Of a DNA stretch of 64,000 nt, positions 11,544-23,170 are shown one piece after another. The stretch is from assembly GCA_014526335.1 (NCBI GenBank), contig JACTAT010000012.1, positions 652,999 to 716,998 of the forward strand, read 5' to 3'. The notes below the pieces were generated by a model that was not told the DNA's origin, did not search any database, and saw only the letters and a list, made by a program, of their open reading frames with translations. Position 1 is the stretch's first letter, and every line of letters begins with the position of its first letter. Origin of the DNA: Chrysaora quinquecirrha (lineage: Eukaryota; Cnidaria; Scyphozoa; Semaeostomeae; Pelagiidae). A program made the translations under genes and the position numbers.

Positions 11544-12045
11544 TAATGACAGTGGATCTAAAAGTGGCACGGAGTGAATGACAGATGAAGGACTAATGAA
11601 ACGGCAAACGAAATTGATAGTTTGATGCGAACAATGACGAGGATGTTGAAGTCGAATATGAAGGAAAGCGGAGAGATAGCGATAGGGAACCAGGATTAAA
11701 TTGAAAACGCAAATGGCGTTTCCCTTCGTTCAAGGTACAGATTGTAGTCGTTGTTTGTCGCTTTTGTTGCGAGTCTCAAAAATCCTGTACTACGGTTTAT
11801 ATTAGGCATTTGCATTTGTTGTTGGTAAAGAAATGAAGCTAGTGAAGCAAAATAAGTAAAAAACGATGATACCAACCGTTTGGCAATGAATAATTATGGT
11901 AACCCAATGCAGTTTTCGGGATTTTTGATTTTCTGTCTGCGGGTTTCCGGGTTTTGCTAAAATTTTGTCTGGGTTTTCGGGTTTTTCCGAATTTTCCTCC
12001 GGGTTTTCGGGTTCTGATACCCCCCAAAGCCCCCCTCTATAAGAA

Positions 12046-12937
12046 TATAAATGCTGCGTGTACTTTTTCCCTAGAATCGTCATGTTTATTTTTTAGTGCC
12101 TTGAGAATAAGGAGGTGGGCAGAAGTACGTTAAGCATTTTGAAATCCGATTTGGTTTTTGTGAATTGATTTATTGAAATTTACAAAAGATTTAAGTCTGT
12201 TATTAAGAATCAAGCAGAAGAGTTTACGCAATGCATTGCCAACACAGATACCACGGTAGTTGTCGGGATCTGATTTATGTACACTGGCCCTTTTTGTACA
12301 CTGGTGTTATAAGTCCATTACACCAAGTTTTGGGGATTATTCCTGTTTTAAGGACCAGGTTAAATGTCATTTTAATCAACTGAAGCATGTTGGAGGGGCT
12401 ATTTTTACTCATTTCATTGCTTATACCGTCAAATCCAATAGCTTTTTTGTTTTTCAATTTTTCAACAGCTTCAGCGAATTCTTTACTATCTATTTCTTTA
12501 CATAGCATGGAGCTATCGTCGCTATCAACGGTATTAAGTGTCTCGGGGTATTGTCCATTAATTTCAGTTTCATCCGATGCGAGAAGCTTTTTGTAATAGT
12601 TTTCCCATATTAAACTATCCTGAATTGCGATAGGTTTTTGTTTGATGTTTTCATCAAATTCCTTCCAGTTATTCCAGAAGTTATCTTGATTGGAATCGCG
12701 TTGAAGTTTTAATATCTGTTCATTCCAAAAGACTTTACGTTTAGTGTGTTGGAGAGATTTATATTCTTTTAGGTTTTCACGGTACCTAACCCTGGAGATT
12801 TCGTTAAAAGGGTCTGATTGTTTATACTTGGAAAGATTGTTTACTTCTTTTTTCAAGGCCTTAAAATCTGTATCAAACCATTTCTTTTTGCTTGAAGAAT
12901 TCTTGGCTTTTTTACGCCTTATCATAGCTTTGGATTT
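12046..12937 (-). pseudogene. LINE ORF2 fragment: RT fingers region (left copy)
   Basis: The minus-strand frame contains KKAIGFDGIS, GIIPKTWCNGLITPVYKKG and upstream linker residues typical of non-LTR reverse transcriptases. After KKGQCT the frame shifts by one base (shared with the right copy) and continues as SDPDNYRGICVGNALLKLF and NQIGF. It is cut at 12937 where the LINE is replaced by unrelated sequence. Confidence 0.85.
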
Positions 12938-14755
12938 GTATATTGTTCGAGAGATGAACGAGCCTGTGACTTGACCGTGCTGAAAGAGGCCTGGCACTAC
13001 ACGGTAATCTCGCATGCGCACTTGGTCGGACAGAAAAACTATTGTTGCAGTCGGTTTCCACAGGGGACCAAAAGGTGTTTCGTCAAACCCAATGCTTCTG
13101 CTCGTGGAAATGGAATTGATGGTGTTTTTGACCGAAAATCTGCATGCAGCTTTCTTTTAAATTGTTTTTGAGTTGTTCGGGAGTTGTTCACATATCTGAG
13201 GAAGAAGTATGGATTTTTCTATCGATGATGAGGCTGCAGGAGGCCTAGTTTTTCGCAGCTAGCCTAAATCTAGTCCCTAGTCCTTTGTTATGCAGCTGAG
13301 CTGTTGTGCTGTGGAGTGTGGGTGCAAAGCTGGATTTAGTCCATTACCTATCTTGTGTGTTAAGATGAAACTCCTATTAGAAATTAAAGAATTGATAACT
13401 GTTGACATATATCCAGATCAAAAGAGAGGATGCAATGTACAGTACCTAGATGTGCATGTTGGTATGTCCTGTCCCTGCTAAGGAAGAGACTTTTACCCAG
13501 TGCTTGTGGGGATGGGATAGGACAATAATATAAATTCAGTTTCATGTTTTAAAAGTAGCTGATGTCAAAAAAGTTATTCAGCTTTACTAGATTAATACTT
13601 TTCTAGCTTGAAGGTTTCTTATCCCTACAACATAAGATTAATTGGGGTTCTGGACAGCATGTCAGTAGTTTGATGACAAAGTTTGTCAAACAATCCTGAC
13701 CCTCCTAAATACATATTTTAACCCCAGCAATTAGATCCTGCATGCAGTTCCAGTCCCCCTGCCTATTCCAACTCCCCAGTAATTAGGATCCTAAGAATAT
13801 GTTGATCATCAACAACAGTAGGTCTAATTACATTTTGGCACATTTTGTATAGTAAAATGGTCAAAAATCAAACATTTTAAATTTACCTCATTGAGGAGTG
13901 CCTAATGGGCTTCATGTATCATTTTTGAGTCAAAGAGGAAATGAAGAAAATCATACAAGAAGTATAATTGTTTTTTATGTTTGAAAATCAATAAAAAGTT
14001 TGATATGTAATCAGAACATAGACAGCTTCTTTGATTGTCGTTTACCTGCTAGCTCAAGAAGAGTTTCTTGATTTTTAGACAAATGTCTTGGATTAATATT
14101 TTATAAAGTTTTCTTACAAATGAAATGTGTAAGTTGTATCTCTGTTATTAAGATGGAAAGTCTGACATGATCTCTCTTGATTAAAAGCATTTTATTTTTA
14201 AAGTCAATTAAAATAAAAGAATGCAGCAAAATTTATAACATCATCCCATTGATTTGTACTTGCCATTTCATCAAATTAGCAAAAATAAGCCCAATAAGAT
14301 GCGGAAGTAAGATTTAGTAGTGGGTCATACCAAGGCTGGGCCTAGCCTACCGCATGATGATATCTGAAGTTTATGCCCTATCGAAACAAAACAGAATAGA
14401 AAAGCTCAGGCCCAGTGAAATAGAATAAGATTTGACTCGCAAGCTGCTCTGCCTGTGGAGAAGATTGCTGTTTTAAACTGTCTCCTCAAGGTCAGCCATC
14501 CTGGAAGAACTTCGAAAAGAAACATCAAACTCTCGCAGCTTCTGGTTGCTCTTGAGTAGGATGCGCCAAACTTCTTTGGTTTCAGCGGGAGAAAATCTCA
14601 AATCTGATTGGTAGAAATCACTTTGTCTATTCGCATGCGTTATTACCGTGTGGCTCTGATTCGTCAAGATTTTATTGTTCAAAGACAATGCAACTGCCTG
14701 TTCATCTCTCGAACAAAATGACTTATAGTAAAATCTCGAACAATAGAATCTATAG
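12938..14755. mobile_element. DNA element replacing the LINE endonuclease region (left copy only)
   Basis: The left end has ATTGTTCGAGAGATGAAC (from 12942). The inverse occurs at 14700-14716, and a second inverse copy of the outer part (TCTCGAACAAT) at about 14734-14744. In the right block this place holds 39433-40465, the LINE endonuclease and RT N-terminus, so about 1.03 kb of LINE is missing here. The interior holds a weak repeat related to the 294-675 MITE near 13650-13800. One minus-strand frame (14473-14769) ends in an acidic/basic segment I cannot assign. Confidence 0.55.
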
Positions 14756-14829
14756 TACAGGGTTGGCAAATGGAGAACTACTGCTTAGATAAAGGGACGG
14801 AAAACCTAGATTAAAGTGAAAAGCTTAAA

Positions 14830-16070
14830 ATTGAAGGTTGAAAATCACTAAAGAACTGAAATACTTTTTCATTACCATATAGAGTAGTTTTTCTTTTGAA
14901 CACCATCAAAAAAGAGAGTTTTGATTTCGGTAATGAATGACTTGAGGCAAGTGCGATCCAGGTGATTAGCATCATTTAACATGCCAGGGTTGATGAATGG
15001 ATGGTACATTATTGATGTAGGGGTGTTCCAAGGAAGATCAGCGCAGGTTTTTTCCATTATGCCATTTGCCTTTAAATTACTTTGACCTGCTGAGAATCTG
15101 CCCGAGGAAGAATGCTTGAAATAGACACGTCAGCTTCAGGGATTTTGGCATTGACCGATGTAATGGCATTGATCAGGTAATTCTTGAATTGGTCGGTGGT
15201 TGCCGTTTCAATGTTGTTGGTGCTAAGGTGCAGCAAAATTTTTTTTCACATTAGGAAGCTCAATGTTTCTTATTAATTCAGGGAGCTTTTGAAGTGTTGG
15301 GCAGCGAAATTTTGCGATAGATGATGGGAATCGCCTGGCGGAGATGTACCGAATGTTGGAATCACCGATAAGGACATTTTCTTGATCGAATGTTTTGGTT
15401 TTGTTACTTAAGTTTTGGTTTAATGGTGGGATTTCTCTTGATGCATTATTTTCCGGCGTTTGGTCCGGTTGGATTTTACTTTCTTGAGGCAAAGCCTTTT
15501 TATAGGGTTGATTGGTTGGTTTCTTTGGTTTAGTTGTTGTTGCGTGGTTTGATGGAAGGGGAGCCTGAACTTGTGCAATACTTTTTGGATAATTGTCGTA
15601 AGTGTTGTAAAATTCAGGGAGGGGGCGTTGAAGGGTTGGGGGTGCTGACATTGAGATTGCATGTTCGACTTCTTTTGATATATTGTTTGTTATTTTTTGT
15701 TCTAAAAGGGATGCATCAGTCATGAGTTCGTTTCGTAATTGTTGTAACATGGCTTTCATTTGTTGCTCCAGCTTTTGGTATTCATATGGCACTTCACTTA
15801 TTTTACCTTTTTGTTCAGAGATAGCAATTTCTAATTCCTTTTGGTTTTTTGAGATTTCATTAACATTTGTTGATAATTCTTTATTATTCTCTTCAATAAT
15901 AAAGCAGCGTGTCTGGCACTCTTTTAATTCCACATTCATTGACTCGGTTTTCTAAACAGATGGCATTGTAGTTTCGAGTTTAAATTGCAAACCTTTCATA
16001 GACTGCTGCAATTCAGTAAACATTCCCAAAATTTTCTGTCGCCAGGAGTTTCATTACTGATGTTTGAGCT
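14830..16070 (-). pseudogene. LINE ORF1, coiled-coil and SGNH-type part (left copy)
   Basis: The minus-strand frame 15223-15939 has a heptad-rich coiled coil (ELEIAISEQKGK region), a Pro/Gln/Thr-rich linker, then VLIGDSNIRYI, the GDSN nucleophile block of SGNH/esterase domains found in ORF1 proteins of CR1/L2-type LINEs. After NFAAP a frameshift leads to SISSILPRADSQQ, and a further frame gives NDANHLDR, a plausible D-x-x-H catalytic pair. A TAG precedes KTESMNVELKE. These lesions are shared with 40578-41782, so ORF1 was dead before the copies diverged. Confidence 0.75.
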
Positions 16071-19000
16071 CAGTGGCGGACTGGTCCACCGGCCCATCGG
16101 CCCATGGGCCCCTCTCAAAATCTGGTAAAAGGGCCCCTTTTTGCTGAAAAAGGGCCCCTTTTGCAAAATAATAATTTTTTCTTTTGATGTCCGCTTGCGA
16201 ATATTGGACATCTCACAATATATTAAAAACTCTCTTTGTTAATAAGCTAGGTCAATGAAGTAAATAAATAGAAATCAAATATAGCGTGTACTAGGTTTCC
16301 GTTACGTATTGGGTGTTCATCAGTTGGACATCAGCTAAAACAATTGAGTGACATAAATGTTTGACAAACAAATTTTTGACTGCTAATAAAAATGTTTCCG
16401 TTTGAGACCTGTGTGTGGCATGAGTTCTCGACTCTCGAGTAGTCTCAGTTCCCTGCCTGTGGCTCTGCTTGATTCATTAGTACGAAAAACAAAAGCGCAT
16501 GGAAAGAAAGAATGGAAAAGAAACGAACGGGGACAGAAAATGCTCAAGGAAGGAATGATTCGTTGTCAAACGATGGCGAGAAAGAGCCAGGTGTAATGGA
16601 AAACAGTGTATCAAAGAGCAATGAGGCTGCAAAACGTCGAGTAGCAAGTGGCTCTCAGAAAAGAAAAATGGCAAAGTTAAAACAACTCGCTAAAGAGATA
16701 GAAAGAACAAGACCAATCACTGGTTTCCTGGTAAGCTGAGAAGAAATCTAACTTTTGATAGCATCTCATTATAGTGGTTTGAACTTGATTATCTGGTTGT
16801 GGACATTATCGTATGTCTTTAATATAGATATCTAAAATTAATTATGTGCTTTAATTCTGAAAATTTAAAATAATGCGCGTTTTCTAACTAGAGACTGATT
16901 GCTAGGAAGCTACTCCAATGTACGACGTTGATTACAAAACTTGAAGAAAATCCTCTTATTATGTTTTAGCACCTAACTAACACAAGCCTTATAAATTCAA
17001 TTTAAAGACACAGATATAATATAATAAGATTCCTTTTAACTTTTGCGATAACCTTACTGTCAGGTCAAGGCACAAAGGTATTTATTTCAGTTGGCATTTT
17101 TTAATATAGCGAAAGATAATCCACGGTTCAGAAACAGAAAAGGTCCAGGAAGAAGCTCCAGTGGAGAAGCCAATGTCACCAAAATGCACAGAGTTCTCAA
17201 CAATTGATGAACCAGAGAATGGCAACGAAGATTTCGTTGAGAAGGCACACGCTGCAGTGGGCTATGATCTGAATCTCGATCACAGTGCTGAAATGGAAAT
17301 AAAGAGCTACGTCGACGAAGGTCCTGCTGTTAACGTAACTGTGGAGAAGGATTAACCCACCATTGGCGATCCTGAAAGCGGCGCTGCCTTACCAGAAAAC
17401 ACCAAAGAAGACCAGCAATCAATACAGCCAACCATCAATGCCTCACTCTTCACTTGCCCCAACCGTTCCCAACTAAAAGACTTTTTTTCTGTCCATCCCT
17501 TGCAACCAGAGAAGAATGTGCCTTTTTACTACAGAATATATTCACGCAATATGCCATCCGGAGAGACGGTTAAAAGACAATGGTTATCGTATTCAGAGGC
17601 AAAGGAAGCCCTTTTCTGTACAGTTTGTCTTGCTTTCGAGCCCGTTGGATCAGCATGTACAACTTCAAATTTGGTAACAGGATTTAAAGATTTTCGCCGT
17701 GTAAGTCAACGCGTTACTGAGCATGAAGCATCAAAGACTCATAGCAAACATGTTCAAGATTACCTTCGAGCAATAAGTGATGATCATATTTTCAATGCTC
17801 TCAACACGTCAGAGATGAATCATAGAAAAGCAGTGAAAGAAAGAAGAGAAGTGACAGGATCATCGAGGTTATCAAGACGATGGGTAGACAAGGACTTGCA
17901 TTCAGAGGTCACCGTGAAGAGGCAGGCTACATGCTAGATGGGGAAACCCAAAATCATGGAAACTTACTTGCCATTCTCCAATTGCTGTCCAAGCATGACG
18001 AAAAGCTAAGCATACATCTAGAAACTGTCATAAAGCAATCCAGGCTCCGAAAAGAGAAGCTCAAGAAGAAAGGGAAAGAAAAAAGCAAAGGAAGAGGTTC
18101 TTTGATCACAATGATAAGAAAAACAACCATAAATAACATACTAGAAATTATAAGATCAATGATGCAGGAGAAAATAAGCGGGGAAGTAGCTCGTGCGAAA
18201 GTTTTCTCAATACAAGTGGATACGACACAAGATATAAAAACTAAAGATAAATGCAGCTTTGTCGTACGTTATGTTCTTGACGATTGTATTCATGAAAGAT
18301 TGCTAGCAATCGTTCCAAGTCACGATGGGAGTGGACAAGGGCTTTTTAACCTCTTGAAGGAGTCACTGGAGAGACTGGAGATCGACATTAAGAACTGCAT
18401 CTCTGACAGCACAGATGGAGCAGCAAGTTTTCATGGCTTGTACAATGGCTTGCAAGCAAAGCTTACAGAAGCAGCAGACCAACATGTACACATATGGTGT
18501 TATGCACATTTGCTCAATCTGGTCATTGTTGATGCAACAAAATGCTGTATTGTTTCCGTTTCATTCTTCAATCTCTTGCAAAAGGTTGCAACATTCATCA
18601 AAGCTTCATATAAGAGGGCAGATGTTTGGCAGAAGCAGCTCGAGGGGGGGATTGGAACGGAGAAAACAAGACGACTGAAGCTCATCGGTGAGACAAGATG
18701 GTCAGGCAAGTCCAACGCCCTACGAGGTATATTTGGAACGTATGAAAAGCCGATAGTAAATTCATTTCTGGATCTACTCATTTGCCTATTTACCATCTCC
18801 AAATCAATAAACTTTGAGCTTACAGTTAGAGAAGAAGCCAAAGCAATCATCAACGCTTTCCTGCAATTTCAGACCATTTTGTCCGCTTTCATCTTTCTAA
18901 GAATCTTTGAAGAGACAGTACCTTTGTCGGAGTACTTACAAACAAAGAGGTTAGACATGGTGAAAGCATTGTGCAGATTGCAAGTCTCAACCTCAAAAGA

Positions 19001-19929
19001 AAGTCTCGAGAGTTTGATGACATCTATACTGCAGCAAGATCATATGCCGAAATGATAAATAAGGAGTTGGACGAAACAGCTGAAGAGATGCAATTCTCGC
19101 TTCGCTTCCCATAAAAGCCTGTTCATCAATTTATCGTGTTTAGATCCAGCAAGATTTGACGACATTGTGCTGCATGGAATTCCCAAAGGAGCTTTAGCTA
19201 GCATCTGTACGTTGGCGCCATCTATCACCGTAGAAAATCTAAGAGATGAGCTAAAATCGTTTGCGCAAAACTACTCTCAGCTGAAAAGGAGCATTAACGC
19301 AGAGTATACAATTGAAGGTGAAGCTTCTGAAGATGAAGAAAGGAACAGCGTTGCAGAAGAAGTTAAGGTTGCATGCAGAGACTGTTCAATGCGCGCTTTA
19401 AGGCTTCTTTCAAAATATCGACTCCACGAGAGGACCTACGACAACCTATACCTGGCGTACAAAGTCTTATGCACCTTGTCGGTCACGCAAGTCAACTGCG
19501 AAAGATCATTCTCAAAATTAAAGATTTTGTAAACCCGCTTAAGGAATTCCATGAAAGAAGACATGCTGGAAGCCACGTTGCTGATGAGTATCGAGAAAGA
19601 GTTGCTCAACAGCTTGAGCAATGAAATTATTATCGATCGTCTGGCTCGCCGTACTCAAGAGATGTCAAAATTTTTTTTGTATACTGAAATCAGATTCGGA
19701 CCGAAAAGTTTATAACTTCTTGTAATGATTTTAATTGTAGCGATACGATTGTATTTGCAAAACAAAGAAAATGTTGCTTTGCAAGTGCTACACGTGTTAT
19801 GTTGGTAAGGAATCGACGAATTGCATCGAAATTCATACTTGACCATGCCCCAATTTTTCAGGTCACGCCCACTAGGGCCCCCTTCAGTCTTCCATGTCCG
19901 GTGAAAAATTCTGAGCCAGTCTGCCACTG
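16071..19929 (+). mobile_element. hAT transposon inserted in LINE ORF1 (left copy)
   Basis: Ends are CAGTGGCGGACTGG and its near-inverse CCAGTCTGCCACTG, flanked by a perfect 8-bp duplication TTTGAGCT (16063-16070 and 19930-19937). This is textbook hAT. The 3859-bp interior encodes one decayed transposase on the + strand. The same insertion, with the same duplication, is at 41783-45646. Confidence 0.95.
16512..19670 (+). pseudogene. hAT transposase, ZMYM1/TTF-zinc-finger type, decayed (left copy)
   Basis: A likely first exon (16512-16730, GTAAGC donor) encodes a basic stretch ending KEIERTRPITGFL. After an intron the frame resumes near 17116. Then come a TTF-type zinc-finger region (LFCTVCLAFEPVG, with EHEASKTHSKHV), the RNase-H-like core (FSIQVDTTQD with the first catalytic Asp kept, SDSTDGAASFHG, WCYAHLLNLV, GETRWSGK) and the hAT dimerisation domain (YKVLCTLSVTQVNCERSFS). 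Lesions shared with the right copy: TAA at 17353, frameshifts near 19005 and 19110, and TAA at 19529-19531. Private lesion: a 4-base deletion near 17855, which moves the rest to the frame starting at 17880. Confidence 0.9.
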
Positions 19930-19937
19930 TTTGAGCT

Positions 19938-20547
19938 TTCATTGGTCTGATTGACATCATTGTTTTCAAATATGATTGGTATTTCTATTTGTTCTGACAG
20001 TGAGATGTTGATAGGATCTTCCGTGTTCAGATCCAGGTTGATTTCTCCCAAGGTTTTATTAAAAATCATGTCTAGCAAACATACATGTGAAGGCTCTTGA
20101 TTTTCAGCATCTATTTATTTCAAAATATCGTAGTAATATGAAATGAACTTCAGTAGATTTTTAGGATTGCCTTCGATAAGAATCTTCCTCTTCGCATAAA
20201 ATACACGGATAGATAGTTTCATCACAGACTGACCATTCTCATTCTTGATCGAGAAAAACGTTGATGTTATTTTTAATCATTTTTATCTGAAATTTCTTTT
20301 TCGAGAAAAATGATAGGAAGGCTGCTTTGATTTCTTCAGAATCAATGTGTTCGGGCAGAAGGGTTGTGAGGTTTGAGGCCTGAAATTTGCTGTCATTGAA
20401 ATCAAAATCATATTCAACGCAAAACTTACCCAGGTGATTTGCTAATATGTTTTCTTTAAAAATTCTTTTTTCATTTTGGTCAATTCCTTTTCTCCACAGA
20501 AGTTTTAAGAGAACTCCATCCTCTATTATCTAGACAACGTCCTCCAT
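19938..20547 (-). pseudogene. LINE ORF1 N-terminal part (left copy)
   Basis: Minus strand. It opens with ATG-GAG-GAC-GTT-GTC, then a TAG at codon 6. A frame with KENILANHLGKFCVEYDFDF follows, a frameshift leads to RVFYAKRKILIEGNPKNLL, and it joins MLDMIFNKTLGEINLDL up to the hAT target site. It continues on the other side of the hAT element. The right copy lost the first part (20376-20547). Confidence 0.6.
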
Positions 20548-20839
20548 AGCCAACTCGTACTTTTATTTTAGAACATTTTTATTTCTTAGCTACCGATATC
20601 CCAATCCGATTGGGACAGGGCATTTTTTAAGAAATGTTCACTACTGGGGAAAATTTGAAAAAGGGCCTAAAAGCGTAATAAGCGAAAGTAAAATACATCA
20701 TTTTAAAGATTTTCACAGTTGCCTCAAAACAAAAAAGGCAAAGGCACAGGGGCGCAAATCCACATAACTTTACGGGGGGGCAGGAAGTGGCACCCCAGAA
20801 AGAAGGCTCAAGAGCGTCGAAGGTGCAGGCATCTAGAGG

Positions 20840-20870
<31 letters not shown>

Positions 20871-21432
20871 GAAAAATTGGGTAGCTAGAGTTGCTCTGTT
20901 GATCATTTCAGGACTCTTCTATTAAATTTGCGCAGCCCAGTTTTTGAAGAAAACAGAAGATACAGAAGATACATTTTCACCAAAATTTAACTGAACCGCT
21001 TAGAAGTTATGTCCTGACGCCCACGATAGTCCAGAAACGTAAAAAATTTGTCCAGAAACGACTGACGCTACTTGTCTGTGGTTTAGAATTTGGGGTGTCC
21101 ACTACTGACGGCTGCATTGACTACAAATACATTGTACTGTCATCGCAAAGTCGAAATTTTGTTCTTGTACGAAGCTCAAACAAACAATATCTTTACCAAT
21201 ACTGCCAATGCCTAAAATACATGCTGTAGATAATTAAAGAAATTTTCACTTAAAAATACCAGTTGATTTTCAAGTGGGTAAGTGGGAATTGACAAGGGCC
21301 CAGACTACTGGGGATGGCATTGGGCCTACTGGGGAACGTTCCCCAGTAGTTACACTGTTAAAAAATGCCCTGGATTGGGACGCCAATTTTTTGGCGCAGC
21401 TGCCAGTTTCAGAACTGTAAGGACATAAGTCC
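20376..21432. repeat. Segment unique to left copy, with inverted repeats
   Basis: Absent from the right copy, where GTTGTGAGGTTTG joins directly to CACACTGAGCG. 20600-20651 (CCCAATCC...GGGCATTTTTTAA...ACTACTGGGGAA) is inverted at about 21325-21385, enclosing sequence with CCGGGAGCATGCTCCCCCGG near 20850, a motif also seen in weaker form at about 8.23 kb. It holds the first codons of LINE ORF1 plus a likely MITE. Confidence 0.55.
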
Positions 21433-21689
21433 CACACTGAGCGATTGTAGAAAACAACAACAACATCATCGAGCGAAGTAGTGGGACTTAAAACTTCTAG
21501 TGCACAGCAGAATATTTTTGTCCCAAATCACCCTGGTTTAACCTACAGTATTTACAACAAGTTGGCATGATTATTGAAATAGTAAATTATGCCATATATT
21601 TACAAAAACATAGGGGCCCTATGGGCATGTTCGAAGAACGACTCTGGTTGAATATAGCTATTTCGGTCAAATGATGAAAGATGTTTATC

Positions 21690-22390
21690 GGTATGCACAA
21701 CGATGATGATAATGATTATGATGAAAATGGTGGTGGTTATGATGATGATGTTGATGAACACGATGATCATGATGCTGGTTGTTAGGGGTGATTGTGGTTG
21801 TTTGGTGGGTATGGTGGTGGTGGTAGAGGTGGTTGTGGTGCTGAAGGGGTGGTTGTGGTGGTTGTGATAGGGGTGATCGTGGTAATGGTTGAAGGGGTGG
21901 TTGTGGTGGTGGTGATAGGGGTGGTCGAGGTGATGGTTGTAGGGGTGGTTGTGGTGGTGGTGATAGGGGTGGTCGAGGTGATGGTTGTAGGGCTGGTTAC
22001 GGTGGTGGTGATAGAGTTGGTCGAGGTGATGGTTGTAGGGGTGGTTGTGGTGGTGTTGATAGGGGTGGTCAAGGTGATGGTTGTAGGGCTGGTTACGGTT
22101 GTGGTGATAGGGGTGATCATGATGATGGTTGGTAGGGGTGATTGTAGTGGTATGGTGGGTGTGGTGGTGGTGGTAGAGTTGGTTGTGGTGCTGAAGGGGT
22201 GGTTGTAGTGGTGGTGATAGGGGTGGTCGAGGTGATGGTTGTAGGGATGATTGTGGCGGTGGTGCCGTTCCTTTAGATGTTGCACACCGTCAATGATGGT
22301 TATGGTAATCATGATGATGATGATGATTATTATTTTCATTATTATTATTATTATGACGATTTTCATCGTGAGGATAATAATAATGACGAT
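21690..22390 (+). repeat. GGT/TTG-rich microsatellite block (left copy)
   Basis: Imperfect tandem units such as GGTGGTTGTGGTGGTGGTGATAG repeat for about 600 bp, followed by ATG/ATT triplets. The long Thr/Pro/His or Val/Gly frames across it are artefacts. Equivalent block at 46350-47050. Confidence 0.9.
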
Positions 22391-22888
22391 TTGTTTTGAA
22401 AACTGTTTTGAAATTGCCGCTCTTTGGCAAAACTATTTGATAAATGTTGAGAATGCATGAAATGTCATTTACCAAAGCAAGGTGGCAATTTTCCAGTTCT
22501 ATCGTAGTAAACAAGGATGAGTCAATTGTCACATGACCCCAGATTGACAAAAGTGCTTGCGGGCCGCGATTGTGAACAACTAACAGCAAATTTCGCATCA
22601 ACTTAGCGTTTCAAGATCTACATATTGCAGTAATCAGATTTCAAAAGGAGCAACTATTTTAATTGACTTAATTAGGCATAATTATGCGTTAATTAAGGGT
22701 ACTTTCGGCGAAAAGTTTTGAGGGCCCATCTTGGATTCGTGTTCTCCGACCTTTTTTCGTAGATTTCAATTAAAAAACCCTAGGTTACCCTCTTTGCTAG
22801 ATTGTTGTGGAAAAACCCTGTCTAAAAACGTACGCAGTAAGGTTCCAATACCATTGGATTACAGCTTTTCACAAGAAACTCCCCATTT

Positions 22889-23052
22889 TATGTGCGAAGG
22901 ATGAGCACATTATGTGGGGATGCGATGTCACGGATACAGGTATAGATAGACCTACCTACCTAAGACGCTCTTTTTTATGTGCGAAGGATGAGCACATTAT
23001 GTGGGGATGCGATGTCACGGATCCAGGTATAGAGAGAGAGACCTAAGACGCT
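22889..23052 (+). repeat. Direct duplication of a roughly 85-bp unit
   Basis: The unit TGTGCGAAGGATGAGCACA...ACCTAAGACGCTC occurs twice in tandem in the left copy (starting near 22889 and 22977). The right copy has it once (about 47310-47400), with a short CTAC repeat. Confidence 0.75.
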
Positions 23053-23170
23053 CTTTTTTTGCCAAAATGTAACAATAGATTAACTTTGAAGTCGCCGTAA
23101 GTGTCGGCATTAATGATATCATTAGCAAAAAGCAATTAATTTACAATAAACATCAATTAGCAGCATTTTC

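Larger units (their letters stand above)
10300..12037. mobile_element. 1.7-kb DNA element with GAGGGGGG termini and CGGGTTTTCGGG subterminal repeats
   Basis: Ends are GAGGGGGGCTTTGGGG and its inverse. The left flank is TATAAA (10294-10299); the right flank is TATAAG followed by AATATAAATGC, whereas the empty site in the right block reads CTATAAATGC, so the right junction has about 8 extra bases. Subterminal repeats of GGGTTTTCGGG appear in opposite orientation at the two ends. The middle holds a short GGGTAACCAC array and one modest open frame, but no recognisable transposase. The termini share the pattern GAGGGGnnCTTyGGGG with the element at 6580-9083. Confidence 0.75.
6476..20547 (-). mobile_element. 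CR1/L2-type LINE, left copy, heavily interrupted
   Basis: Runs on the minus strand from ORF1's candidate ATG (20547-20545) to the ORF2 C-terminus (about 6476). It is cut by the elements at 6580-9083, 10300-12037, about 12938-14755 and 16071-19929. Without these, the parts line up with the right-copy LINE. The 3' end (about 1.28 kb) and the endonuclease are missing. Family calls rest on the SGNH-type ORF1 and the FYADDL reverse transcriptase; the exact clade cannot be fixed by eye. Confidence 0.85.

Noticed and set aside
17954..18139. Minus-strand frames over the hAT transposase (also 18500-18853, 43670-43855)
   Set aside because: Antisense shadows of the transposase coding strand.
21782..22366. 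194-residue Thr/Pro/His-rich minus-strand protein, and its counterpart at 46427-47026
   Set aside because: Translation of a GGT/TTG microsatellite; all frames are open because of the triplet repeat, and the unit number varies between copies.
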